From the NCBI GenBank assembly GCA_002343325.1, contig DDSG01000043.1:224-38373 (forward strand): a DNA stretch of 38,150 bases. The letters run 5' to 3'. The notes beneath the pieces were generated by a model. The model worked only from the letters and a program-made list of their open reading frames with translations. It ran no database searches and was not told the origin of the DNA. Positions 1 to 8,200 of this stretch are shown here, piece by piece. Positions within the stretch are counted from its first letter, which is position 1. Each line of letters starts with the position of its first letter. The stretch is from Phycisphaerales bacterium UBA2396. Its GTDB lineage: Bacteria; Planctomycetota; Phycisphaerae; Phycisphaerales; UBA1924. Made by a program: the position numbers and the translations under genes.

Positions 1-387
1 CGTGACTTTGAGGAGGCCCAGGCCGCGCTCAAGGCGAACACGGAGGCGGGGCTCGCGGAGTCGCAAGCGGCGCTGGATGCCGCGAAGCAGAAGCTCGCCG
101 ATGCCATCGAGCAGGCCCGCCAGAAGCGGGAGGCGGCGGACGCCGAGCGCGGCCCCGGCCGCACGCCGCGCGACCTGATGGCCGAGTTCGAGGATCGGCT
201 CGCAGGGCTCGGCGAGGTCATCGGCAAGGGGATCAGCGTGCGCGGCACGTTCAACGCCCGCGCGGCGCAGGGTCTGGAGTCCGACGGCGGGGCCGCCGAG
301 CGCACCGCCCGGGCCACGGAGCAGACCGCCAAGCACACCAAGCGTCTCGCCGACGCCGCTCAGAGCGGCGGCCTGACTTTCGCATGA
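1..387 (+). CDS. C-terminal part of a phage tail tape-measure-like protein (5' end outside window)
   Basis: The reading frame is open from base 1 to the TGA at 385-387, so only the last 128 residues of a larger protein are visible. The first 60 residues are Ala/Glu/Gln/Lys-rich with a regular heptad look (EAQAALKANTEAGLAESQ), as expected for a coiled coil. The end (RTARATEQTAKHTKRLADAAQ then SGGLTFA) is amphipathic and resembles the ends of tape-measure proteins from planctomycete prophage-like clusters. Such proteins set tail length and line the tail tube. It is followed closely by small structural-type genes on the same strand. The assignment rests on composition and context, not on a catalytic motif; another coiled-coil protein is possible. 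Confidence 0.5.
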   Translation, partial: RDFEEAQAALKANTEAGLAESQAALDAAKQKLADAIEQARQKREAADAERGPGRTPRDLMAEFEDRLAGLGEVIGKGISVRGTFNARAAQGLESDGGAAERTARATEQTAKHTKRLADAAQSGGLTFA

Positions 388-416
388 TGCAGTCGTTCGC
401 GTAAGGAGTGACGTTC

Positions 417-1226
417 GTGGCGATCACGGTGACGGAGAAGTTCGAAAGCCGCAAGTCCACCAAGGGCGACAACCCTTCGGCGGAACTGGTCTATACCGTG
501 CGCGGGACCAACGACGACCTCGCGGCACGCAACGCCGCCGAGACCACCAGCCCCGCGACCTATGACGGCCAGCCCCGGCAATCCACCTCCGTCGAACCCG
601 TCGGCGATGAGCTGTGGGAAGCCGTGGTCCGCTACGGGAAGGCCCAGGGCGGATCGCTCCCGGAGCCTGGCGAAAGCATTTTCTCCTTCGACACCGGCGG
701 CGGCACACAGCACATCACCCAAAGCAAGGACACGGTCTCTTCGCACGCGCCCTCGGGTTCCTCCGCCCCGGACTTCGGCGGCGCGATCGGCGTTACCGCC
801 GACGGCGTCGAGGGCGTGGACATCACCGTCCCGGTCTTTCAGTTCTCCGAGACACACTACTTCACCAACGACCAGGTGACGCCCTCGTACAAGGGCACGC
901 TCTTCTCGCTCACCGGCAAGGTGAACTCCGGCGCGTTCAAGGGGTTTCAGGCGGGCGAGGTCCTATTCCTCGGCGCTTCGGGCGCGCGGCGCGGCACCGA
1001 TCCCGACGACGACTGGGAGATCACGTTCCGGTTCGCGGCCAGCCCGAACGCGAGCGGCATCTCGGTCGGCGACATCAGCGGCATCAGCAAGAAGGGCTGG
1101 GAGTACCTGTGGGTGCGGTACGCAGACCAGGAGGACACCGGGTCGCACGCGATTGTGAAGCGCCCGGTCGCGGCCTATGTCGAGCGTGTGTACGACGAGG
1201 GCAGCTTCGCAGGTCTGGGGATCTGA
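417..1226 (+). CDS. Unrecognised phage-structural-type protein
   Basis: A protein of 269 residues starting VAITVTEKFESRKST. The GTG at 417 is preferred because AAGGAG (403-408) lies 8 bases upstream; the GTG at 408 overlaps that ribosome-binding site. No signal peptide or membrane segment is visible. The sequence is rich in beta-prone stretches (AELVYTVRGTNDD, GTLFSLTGKVNSGAFKG, WEITFRFAASPNASG) and lacks catalytic motifs, which fits a virion or baseplate component. It begins 29 bases after the tape-measure-like gene and ends 3 bases before the next gene, so it is probably co-transcribed with them. I recognise the general look from planctomycete phage-like clusters but know no function. Confidence 0.7.
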   Translation: MAITVTEKFESRKSTKGDNPSAELVYTVRGTNDDLAARNAAETTSPATYDGQPRQSTSVEPVGDELWEAVVRYGKAQGGSLPEPGESIFSFDTGGGTQHITQSKDTVSSHAPSGSSAPDFGGAIGVTADGVEGVDITVPVFQFSETHYFTNDQVTPSYKGTLFSLTGKVNSGAFKGFQAGEVLFLGASGARRGTDPDDDWEITFRFAASPNASGISVGDISGISKKGWEYLWVRYADQEDTGSHAIVKRPVAAYVERVYDEGSFAGLGI

Positions 1227-1229
1227 ACG

Positions 1230-2258
1230 ATGGGTGACGTGTTCCGCAAAGTCCGGTCCGGCCAACCGCTCCGCATCCCCGCGGCGGCGTACAACGCCTT
1301 CGTCGATGCTGCGGTCGATCTACGGCGGCGGGAGCGCAACTCCAACGCCGGATCGGCGCTGGAACCTGCGCAGCGCGGCATCGTGCTGGTCCGCAACGAC
1401 TCCGACGATGACATCGAGCCGTACCACGCGCTGGCCATCACCGGCGTGCTAGTCCAGCCCGACAACGAGGACCAGGAGCGGACGTTCCACAGCCGCACCC
1501 CGCTAACGGGCGATGTTGCCACCGAGCAGTCGCCCTCGCTCTCCTTCGTGCTGGCCCTCCAGCCGATCAAGCCGGGCGACCTCGGGCGCTGCGTGCTCAC
1601 GGGCGTCACGCCCGCGCGGGTCTTCATCACGAACGAGACGGACACGACCTGCGAGCTCGCTCCCGAAGAGACCATGCTGGCCAGCACGCCCATGGGCGGC
1701 ATCCCGATCCTGTGGAAGGAGGAGGGCACCGGCGAGAAGTGGGCGGTCATCGAGATTGGCCAGCCTTCGCCCGGCCGCGTCACGGCGATCCTCGGGGCAG
1801 CGCAGCCCATTCCCACCGAGAACAACCGCTGGCGCTACCCGTGGGTCGAGGCCCGGATCGACGGCGACCCCGGCAGCGACACCTACCTGCGGTACGTGCC
1901 CGTGCCGGAGGGGTTGTCATCCCAGCTCCCGGGCGGTGGCGAGGACCCGACGCGGCTGGCGATCAACCGCTTCGAAGCCCACCATATGAACGACTTCGAC
2001 CCCGGCTCGGGGTTCGGCGGCCTGCTGGGGCTCGGGCCGGTGTGCGAGTTGCCGGGCGTGCTCCCCAAGTGCCCGCCCGCGCGGTCGCTCAAGCCCAGGC
2101 TCGTTCCCATCCCCGAGGGCGTCTGCGTGCAGCTCACCTGCGAGCGCAACAGCAAGGGCAGGCCGGTGTGGGTGTTCGAGGCGATGAGCCTGATCGAGAT
2201 CGCCGACCCGGCCGACGAGGACCGCAAGTTCAACATCTACATCGAGGGAGGCGCATGA
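1230..2258 (+). CDS. Unrecognised phage-structural-type protein
   Basis: A protein of 342 residues starting MGDVFRKVRSGQPLRIPAAAYNAFVDAA, an N-terminus that looks like others from planctomycete prophage-like modules. Residues from about 60 on alternate short beta-prone segments with charged loops. No transmembrane segment, signal peptide or catalytic motif is seen. It starts 3 bases after the previous stop, and its TGA overlaps the ATG of the methyltransferase (ATGA), so translation is probably coupled. A tail-fibre, baseplate or adaptor role is an inference from position only. Confidence 0.68.
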   Translation: MGDVFRKVRSGQPLRIPAAAYNAFVDAAVDLRRRERNSNAGSALEPAQRGIVLVRNDSDDDIEPYHALAITGVLVQPDNEDQERTFHSRTPLTGDVATEQSPSLSFVLALQPIKPGDLGRCVLTGVTPARVFITNETDTTCELAPEETMLASTPMGGIPILWKEEGTGEKWAVIEIGQPSPGRVTAILGAAQPIPTENNRWRYPWVEARIDGDPGSDTYLRYVPVPEGLSSQLPGGGEDPTRLAINRFEAHHMNDFDPGSGFGGLLGLGPVCELPGVLPKCPPARSLKPRLVPIPEGVCVQLTCERNSKGRPVWVFEAMSLIEIADPADEDRKFNIYIEGGA

Positions 2259-2854
2259 CCATGACCTCCCCGACCAAGCCCACACTCGACGACCGCCGCG
2301 AGCACGAGCGGAAGAAGTACGTCGCGTTGGCCGCGCGGCCCGCCGCGCCCGGCACTGGGTACGGCGCAACCAACCACGGCGCAGCGGCTTTCCCGCTGGT
2401 GCAGCGGCTGAAGCCCCGCTTCGTCGTGGACTTCGGGTGCGGGCGGAACGACTTCATCGGCGCGCTGCGGCGGATCGGCATTGACGGGCTCGGCATCGAC
2501 TTCGCGTTCCCCGAGGCGGACGTCCCGCGAGCTATGCACAAGACCGGCCTGCTCGACGACGTTGCCGATGTGGTGACGAGCTTCGATGCTCTGGAGCACC
2601 TGCTCCCCGAGGACGTGGACGCGGTGCTCGCGGAGATGCGGCGTGTCGGCCACCCCAAGGCGCACTTCGTGTTCTCGATCTGCACGCGCCCGAGCCGCAC
2701 CACCGTCGCCGGCGAGGGTCTGCATCCGACCGTGCGACCGCTGGCGTGGTGGCTGGAGCGCATTGGCCGCGTCGGCACGGTGACGGCACCGAGGGCCGAG
2801 GGTCGGTACGTCGTCGGTCGGTTCGCTGCCAAGGAGGGCTGCGGCTGTGCGTGA
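2255..2854 (+). CDS. Class I SAM-dependent methyltransferase-like protein
   Basis: A protein of 199 residues. The ATG at 2255 overlaps the previous stop and is preceded by GGGAGG. Residues about 55-70 read FVVDFGCGRNDFIGAL, a motif I (VxDxGCGxG-like) SAM-binding loop after a beta strand. It is followed by GLGIDFAFPEADVP (acidic end of strand 2) and DVADVVTSFDALEHLLPEDVDAVLAEMRRV, the usual motif II region with the helix of type 11/25 methyltransferases. The substrate is unknown. Within a phage-like cluster it could modify a glycan, a small molecule or DNA. It ends CGCGCA-type (EGCGCA), a small Cys cluster of unclear meaning, and overlaps the next gene by 8 bases. Confidence 0.75.
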   Translation: MTMTSPTKPTLDDRREHERKKYVALAARPAAPGTGYGATNHGAAAFPLVQRLKPRFVVDFGCGRNDFIGALRRIGIDGLGIDFAFPEADVPRAMHKTGLLDDVADVVTSFDALEHLLPEDVDAVLAEMRRVGHPKAHFVFSICTRPSRTTVAGEGLHPTVRPLAWWLERIGRVGTVTAPRAEGRYVVGRFAAKEGCGCA

Positions 2855-3749
2855 GAACCAGTCGGACATCGCGGCGCTTCAGGCGGGGCTCAAGGCACGG
2901 AAGCCCGCTCGGGACGGTCTGCGCCTCTACACCGCCGATTTCAACGCGGTTTCGCTCGCCGGGTTCTACCGCGGGCGTTCGGCGTTCCTGGTCCTCTCGG
3001 GTCCATCGCTCACGCAGGTGGACCTCACCCAGCTCAACAAACGCGGCATCGTCACGATGGGCGTGAACAACTCCTGGTCCGTGCATCGCCCGACGCTCTG
3101 GACGTGCGTGGACGATCCGGGCCGCTTCATCGACACCGGCTGGAAGGACCCGGGCATCCTGAAGTTCGTGCCGACGTGCTGCTGGGACAAGCGGCTCCGC
3201 ATCCAGAACCCCGACGGCACCATGCGCAACAGCGCGTTCCGTGTCCGGCAGATGCCGAGCGTGCTGCTCTTCCGCCGCGCCGATCACTTCGACCATGAGC
3301 GGTTCCTGACGGGCGACTCGGTCCCGTGGGGGAACGATGCCAAGCACGCGGACTCGCTCGGGATCACCGGCAAGAGGAGCGTCATGCTCGTGGCGCTGCG
3401 GCTTCTGCACCATCTCGGGTTCGGCACGGTGTACCTGCTGGGCTGCGACTTCAAGATGGCGGCCGACCGCAGGTACGCCTTCGAGGAGCACCGGGCACCC
3501 AACGCCATCCGGCACAACAACGTCCTGTACGACTCGTTGGCCCGCCGCTTCGAGGCGCTTCGCCCGCACTTCGACAAGCACCGCTTCCGCGTGATCAACT
3601 GCTCGCCGGGAAGCGAGCTCCAGGCATTCGACCGCATGGACTTCGACGCGGCGTTGAAAGCCGCGTCAGCCGAGTGCGGCAAGCCCGTGAGCACGCAGGG
3701 CTGGTACGAACCCAATCCGAAGCCGACCCCGCAGGAGGCCGCCCGATGA
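2847..3749 (+). CDS. DUF115/Maf-like protein (putative glycan-modifying enzyme)
   Basis: A protein of 300 residues beginning at GTG 2847 inside the end of the methyltransferase gene. Around residues 45-60 it reads GRSAFLVLSGPSLTQVDL, resembling the GxGPSL nucleotide-binding loop of DUF115/motility accessory factor proteins. Later ALRLLHHLGFGTVYLLGCDFKMA (about 190-212) resembles the conserved 'LG..I.L.GCDx' strand of the same fold. Related proteins transfer or modify sialic-acid-like sugars on surface structures. A methyltransferase directly upstream would fit a small glycan or surface-modification pair in the module. Family placement is by eye. The stop overlaps the start of the next gene. 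Confidence 0.55.
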   Translation: MRENQSDIAALQAGLKARKPARDGLRLYTADFNAVSLAGFYRGRSAFLVLSGPSLTQVDLTQLNKRGIVTMGVNNSWSVHRPTLWTCVDDPGRFIDTGWKDPGILKFVPTCCWDKRLRIQNPDGTMRNSAFRVRQMPSVLLFRRADHFDHERFLTGDSVPWGNDAKHADSLGITGKRSVMLVALRLLHHLGFGTVYLLGCDFKMAADRRYAFEEHRAPNAIRHNNVLYDSLARRFEALRPHFDKHRFRVINCSPGSELQAFDRMDFDAALKAASAECGKPVSTQGWYEPNPKPTPQEAAR

Positions 3750-5203
3750 GTGACGGCCCGACCCGATACTACTTATACATCCCCGTGTGGGCGACGGGCC
3801 GTCCGCCCACGGGTGGCGGGTCGAGCAATTACTCCACGCCCTCGGGATCGACTCCCGAGAGCACCTACTCGACGCCGACCAGCACGCCGAGCATGCCGTC
3901 GAGCTACTCAACGACGGGCGATGTCATCTACACGACCGGCCCGAGCGGAACGCCCACGCTCACGTTCTACACCACCGGCGCCTTCACGAGCAACACGTCT
4001 GGCACGACGCACACGCCGTCGAGCAGCGGGTCGAGCGATTCCATGTCCTTGGGGTCGTCGGGTTCGAGCAGCGGCTCGCCCTCCTCGTCGGCGGGTAGCT
4101 CGTCATCGGGATCGATGTCCTCCAGCGGATCGTCTTCCTCGGGATCATCCTCGAGCGGGTCGTCCAGCAGTGGTTCCGGGTCTGGCTCTTCGAGCGGCTC
4201 CGGGTCATCGAGCGGATCGGGTTCGTCCGGATCGGGCAGCAGCGGCCAGAGCAGCGGGATGTCCAGCGGCGCTTCATCCGGCGCGAGCAGCGGGATGAGC
4301 TCAGGGGCGTCGTCGGGCGCATCCTCAGGCGGTTCCTCAGGTGGCGGGTCGTCCGGTGGAGGTTCCTCGGGCGGCGGTGGCTCCTCTGGTGGAGGTGGAT
4401 CGAGTGGCGGCGGCGGATCATCGGGTGGTGGTGGGTCAAGTGGCGGTGGCGGGAGCAGCGGCAATTGCCTCCTCTTCGGAACCCTCGTGCGCCTCGAGGA
4501 CGGACGCCTTACGCCGATCGAGAACCTCAGGCCCGGCGACCGGGTGGCATCCATCCAGGTGCCCGGCCTTGAGGTCGATGTGCCCTACCGCGCCCAGTAC
4601 AACTGGCTCTCGCACCACGGCCTTCACGGCGCGACGCCCGTCGCAGCCCGCGTGGCCAGCATTCGCCTCGGCGAGCACCACGGCTTCATGGTGATCAACC
4701 GCCGACTGAAGGCGACGCCGGAGCACCCGTTCATGATCCGCCGCGGCGACGAGTGGGGCTTCGCATCCGCCGAGTTCATCCAGCCGGGGGACTTCCTGAT
4801 CGACGAGCACATGAACGAGGAGGAAGTCGAGTCCGTCGTCCGCATCGACGCGGCGACCCGCACCGTGGCCATCCACATTCCCGGCACCAACACGCTGCTC
4901 GCCGAAGGCGTGTGGGTCCACAACGACATGCCCGCGACCGCTCAGAGTTCCGGCTCGGGCAGCGCATCGTCGGGATCAGGTTCCGGCTCCGGGAGTGGGT
5001 CCGGCTCCGGCTCGGGATCGGGGTCCATGTCCGGTTCGAGCAGCGGCTCGTCCAGCAGCGGATCGTCGTCCGGCAGCAAGTCGAGCGGGTCTTCGTCGTT
5101 CTCGTCTTCCGGGTCCTCCTCGGGCTCGTCGTCCGGAAGCGGCTCCGGGAGCATGAGCGGATCGAGTTCAAGCGGCGGCGGAACGGGCACTTTCTCCATC
5201 TAA
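3746..5203 (+). CDS. Ser/Gly-rich protein with an internal Hint (intein/BIL-like) domain
   Basis: A protein of 485 residues; ATG 3746 overlaps the previous TGA. Residues about 1-90 are Ser/Thr/Pro-rich, 90-240 are almost only Ser and Gly and end in five GGGGSS units. A Hint domain fills about 241-393. Seen directly: Cys241 opens block A (CLLFGTLVRLEDGRLTPIENL, then LRPGDRV); block B is LKATPEHPFMI with Thr324 and His327; the domain closes with GVWVHN (His392, Asn393). The next residue is Asp394, not Cys/Ser/Thr, as in bacterial intein-like (BIL) domains that self-cleave rather than splice cleanly. A second Ser/Gly tract (about 400-478) follows and the protein ends GTGTFSI. The self-processing is inferred from the intact residues. 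It is the last gene of the phage-like module, so a secreted or virion-surface protein matured by Hint cleavage is plausible. Confidence 0.85.
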   Translation: MSDGPTRYYLYIPVWATGRPPTGGGSSNYSTPSGSTPESTYSTPTSTPSMPSSYSTTGDVIYTTGPSGTPTLTFYTTGAFTSNTSGTTHTPSSSGSSDSMSLGSSGSSSGSPSSSAGSSSSGSMSSSGSSSSGSSSSGSSSSGSGSGSSSGSGSSSGSGSSGSGSSGQSSGMSSGASSGASSGMSSGASSGASSGGSSGGGSSGGGSSGGGGSSGGGGSSGGGGSSGGGGSSGGGGSSGNCLLFGTLVRLEDGRLTPIENLRPGDRVASIQVPGLEVDVPYRAQYNWLSHHGLHGATPVAARVASIRLGEHHGFMVINRRLKATPEHPFMIRRGDEWGFASAEFIQPGDFLIDEHMNEEEVESVVRIDAATRTVAIHIPGTNTLLAEGVWVHNDMPATAQSSGSGSASSGSGSGSGSGSGSGSGSGSMSGSSSGSSSSGSSSGSKSSGSSSFSSSGSSSGSSSGSGSGSMSGSSSSGGGTGTFSI

Positions 5204-5256
5204 GACCGTGTGCTCGCGATCCCGTCTACAAGTGCCGCGTCATTCCACCTGAATAG

Positions 5257-5502
5257 GATTCCACCGTCATCCCAGATGGGCGTCGAAGGCAGGTGGACTC
5301 CAACCTCGGCGTCGGAATCACGTTCGGTCCCCAGTGGCAGGGCCTGAACTGGGTCTATGTTACTGTCGCGAGCGCACCCTCGGGCGCCCCCGGCCAACTC
5401 ACCTCAGACAACTTCATCGTGCGCACCGTTCCTGCACCATCCGCGACCTTCATGATGGGTCTGGCTGGCATGCTCGGAATGCGCCGTCGTCGGACCATCT
5501 AA
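5257..5502 (+). pseudogene. Orphan C-terminal end of a PEP-CTERM-type exported protein
   Basis: The frame is open from just after the TAG at 5254-5256 to the TAA at 5500-5502, with no convincing start; GTG 5293 would be the only one. The translated end has a beta-sandwich-like stretch (GPQWQGLNWVYVTVAS, LTSDNFIVRTV) then VPAPSATFMMGLAGMLGMRRRR. That is the classic sorting tail: a VPAP/PEP-like motif, a short hydrophobic helix and an Arg block, recognised by exosortase-type systems. The body of the protein is missing, so this looks like a gene truncated by insertion or deletion at the junction between the phage-like module and the copper island. Its stop overlaps the copA stop on the other strand by two bases. 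Confidence 0.6.
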
Positions 5503-7976
5503 GGTACGAGCGTGCGGGAGCGGGCCAGCCGCAAGCTGTTGAGTACCACCGACACGCTACTGAACGCCATCGCCGCGCTCGCAATGATCGGCGAGAGGAG
5601 CCACCCCGTGAACGGGAAGAGCACGCCCGCCGCGATGGGTATGCCGACGATGTTGTAGATGAACGCCCAGAACAGGTTCTGCTTGATCGTCCGCATCGTG
5701 GCGTGCGAGAGGGCGATGGCCTGCGGCACGGCGCGGAGGTCGCCGCGCATGAGCGTGATGTCCGCCGACTCCATCGCGACGTCGGTTCCTGTGCCGACGG
5801 CGAGGCCCACGTTGGCTTGGGCGAGCGCCGGGGCATCATTGATGCCGTCGCCGACCATTCCAACGATGTGACCATCGGCTTGGAGAGCCTTGACCTTGTC
5901 CGCCTTGTCCTTGGGCAGGACCTCGGCGAAGACCACATCGACGCCCACTTGCGAGGCGACCGCCTCGGCCGTCCGTTGGTTGTCACCGGTCATCATGACC
6001 ACACGCAGCCCAAGGGCGTGCATGGTGGCGATGGCCTCCTTCGACTCGGGCCGTACCGTGTCGGCGACCGCAACGATCCCGGCTTCGCGCCCGTCCACGG
6101 CGACGAACATGGGCGTGCGCCCCATCGCCGCCAAGCCCGCGGCCCTCTCCGCCAGCGTGGAGCGGATGCCGCGCTGCTCAAGCAACGCCGCCTTGCCAAC
6201 GAGTACGCCGCGTCCGTCCACCGTGGCCTCGATCCCATGCCCGACCACGGCCTGGAACCCGATCGGCTCGGTGAGGGGAAGCCCGCGTTTCTTGGCCTCA
6301 CGCACGATCGCTGCGGCGAGCGGGTGCTCGCTGTGCTGCTCGGCTGATGCGGCCAGCCGCAGCAACTCGCGTTCATCGAGCGTCGCTCCTGGTGCGGGGA
6401 TGATGTCGGTCACGGCGGGCTTGCCGTGCGTGATGGTGCCTGTCTTATCGAGGACGATGGCGGTGAGCTTGTGGGCGGTCTCCAACGCCTCGCCGCCCTT
6501 GATCAGGATGCCCTTCTCCGCGCCGCGCCCGGTTCCCACCATGATCGCCGTCGGTGTAGCCAGCCCCAAGGCGCACGGGCAGGCGATGATGAGCACGGAG
6601 ACGGCCGTGACCAACGCCATGCTCAGCCGAGAGTCCACAGGCGAGACAAACCACCAGACCACGAACGTCACGAGGGCGATCGCGATGACGATGGGAACAA
6701 ACACGCCGCTGATCCTGTCGGCTAGGCGGGCGATCGGGGCCTTGCTGCCCTGGGCCTCTTGCACGAGCCGCACGATCTGTTGGAGAGCCGAGTCGGCCCC
6801 GACCTTGGTCGCGACCAGCCGCAGGGCGCCGGTGGAGTTCATGGTGGCGCCGAAGACGCTGTCGCCGGCCGCCTTCTCGACCGGCACGCTCTCGCCGGTG
6901 AGCATCGACTCGTCCACCGCGGACTGGCCGCTCTCGACACTCCCGTCCACCGGGATCTTCTCGCCGGGGCGCACCAGCACGCGGTCACCCACGACGACGG
7001 ATTCGATGGGCACGTCCTGCTCGGTGCCGTTCCGCACAACGCGAGCCGTCCTGGCCTGCATCCCGATGAGCCGCTTGATGGCGGCGCTCGTCCGCCCCGT
7101 CGCCCGTGCCTCGAAGTACTTGCCCAGCAGGATTAGCACGATGATGATCGCGGCAGCCTCGTAGTAAACCGGCACCATCGGCATGCCGCCCATCGTGCCC
7201 TCGACATGCGCTGCGTTCGCTGCGGCTCCACCGATACCCGCAAAGAAGCCGGGCCAGATCGTCGCCGCAAGCGAATAGAGATACGCCGCGCCGGTCCCCA
7301 TTGCCACCAGCGTGTCCATGTTGGCGCTGAAGTGCCGGAGGCCCTTCCACGCGGAGCGAAAGAACTGCCAGCCGCACCAGAACATGACGGGCGTCGTCAG
7401 TGCAAGCTGGAGCCAGTTGATCCAGGAAACGTTGAACGCCGCGATCTTCCCGTGCGACATGGCGATGACCAGCACCGGCAGCGACAACGCCGCGCCGACG
7501 ATCATCTTGGTGAGCAGCCGCCGGGTCTCCGCCTCGCCGACGTTCATGTGCGCTGAGTGGTCCTCGCCGCCGCTCATAGAATGCTCAGCGTGCGCGCCAG
7601 TTCCCTGCGCCGCGAGCATCGCCGCATGGTCATGTCCGGCATGCCCATGTGGCGGGTTCGCCGCCGCAGGGCGAGACGGTTGCTTGGGAGGCGGCAGAAT
7701 CGCCTTGTACCCGATGTCATCCACCGCTTTGGCCAATGCTTCAGGCCGTGTCGCCGCCGGGTCGTACTTCACTGTCGCCACCTTGGTGGCGAAGTTGACG
7801 TTTGCCGATTCGACGCCTGGCTGCTTGCCCAGACGCCTCTCAATTCTGCTCGCGCATGAGGCGCAGGTCATGCCCTCGATGGGCAGGTCGGCCCGTGCTG
7901 TACGGGCCGCTTGAGTCGGTGAGGTATCCGGCCCGTGCGCCTCCGCGCCGGGTCCGTCATGGTGGTGCATGGTCAT
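5499..7976 (-). CDS. copA: Cu(+)-exporting P1B-type ATPase
   Basis: A protein of 825 residues; ATG at 7976 has AAAGGA 8 bases upstream. N-terminal HMA domain with GMTCASC (Cys38, Cys41), then an unusual His-rich linker at 110-144 (HGHAGHDH, HAEHS, DHSAHM) before the first membrane helix. Actuator motif TGES (360-363), CPC metal site 466-468, phosphorylation site DKTGT (Asp510), HP motif 551-552, GDGINDAP 709-716. The last helices carry YN (FIYNIVGIP) and MxxSS (AMAFSSVSV), the residues that with CPC define the Cu(I) group P1B-1. It should pump Cu(I) from cytosol to periplasm. It is the last gene of the operon led by the copZ-like gene and csoR. It converges on the PEP-CTERM remnant with overlapping stops, leaving no room for a separate terminator. 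Confidence 0.95.
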   Translation of the reverse strand: MTMHHHDGPGAEAHGPDTSPTQAARTARADLPIEGMTCASCASRIERRLGKQPGVESANVNFATKVATVKYDPAATRPEALAKAVDDIGYKAILPPPKQPSRPAAANPPHGHAGHDHAAMLAAQGTGAHAEHSMSGGEDHSAHMNVGEAETRRLLTKMIVGAALSLPVLVIAMSHGKIAAFNVSWINWLQLALTTPVMFWCGWQFFRSAWKGLRHFSANMDTLVAMGTGAAYLYSLAATIWPGFFAGIGGAAANAAHVEGTMGGMPMVPVYYEAAAIIIVLILLGKYFEARATGRTSAAIKRLIGMQARTARVVRNGTEQDVPIESVVVGDRVLVRPGEKIPVDGSVESGQSAVDESMLTGESVPVEKAAGDSVFGATMNSTGALRLVATKVGADSALQQIVRLVQEAQGSKAPIARLADRISGVFVPIVIAIALVTFVVWWFVSPVDSRLSMALVTAVSVLIIACPCALGLATPTAIMVGTGRGAEKGILIKGGEALETAHKLTAIVLDKTGTITHGKPAVTDIIPAPGATLDERELLRLAASAEQHSEHPLAAAIVREAKKRGLPLTEPIGFQAVVGHGIEATVDGRGVLVGKAALLEQRGIRSTLAERAAGLAAMGRTPMFVAVDGREAGIVAVADTVRPESKEAIATMHALGLRVVMMTGDNQRTAEAVASQVGVDVVFAEVLPKDKADKVKALQADGHIVGMVGDGINDAPALAQANVGLAVGTGTDVAMESADITLMRGDLRAVPQAIALSHATMRTIKQNLFWAFIYNIVGIPIAAGVLFPFTGWLLSPIIASAAMAFSSVSVVLNSLRLARSRTLVP

Positions 7977-7989
7977 ATCGGCCGTCCTT

Positions 7990-8139
7990 TCAGATGCTCA
8001 GGGTGGCGCCTCGCTCGCCCGAAACGCGGTCTCCGAGGCACCCTTGATCTCCAGTGTTCCTTCGCAGCGCCACCGAGATACCGACGATCCGCACCGCGCC
8101 AACGAAAGACGGCGCGGATGTCCTTCTCTTCGACACCAC
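7990..8139 (-). CDS. Possible 49-residue small protein just upstream of copA
   Basis: A frame starting at GTG 8139 with a strong GAGGAG (8146-8151) six bases upstream, ending at 7990, 13 bases before the copA start. The peptide (VVSKRRTSAPSFVGAVRIVG and on) is basic with one Cys and matches nothing I know. It fills most of the otherwise unexplained 224-base gap between copA and the outer-membrane gene. It may be a real small protein coupling translation into copA, or a chance frame in GC-rich DNA. Confidence 0.3.
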   Translation of the reverse strand: MVSKRRTSAPSFVGAVRIVGISVALRRNTGDQGCLGDRVSGERGATLSI

Positions 8140-8200
8140 GGTTCTCTCCTCACGACATCTGTGGCGGCAGCTCATTGCTGTTCCATTGAGGCGTGCTGGT

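Noticed and set aside
3967..4554. Minus-strand Pro/Asp/Glu-rich frame of 195 codons
   Set aside because: It is the antisense of the Ser/Gly repeat codons and its composition is dictated by them.
3900..5203. CRISPR-like or tandem DNA repeat from the regular Ser/Gly codons
   Set aside because: The periodicity is that of codons for GGGGSS and SG units; there are no spacers or constant repeats.
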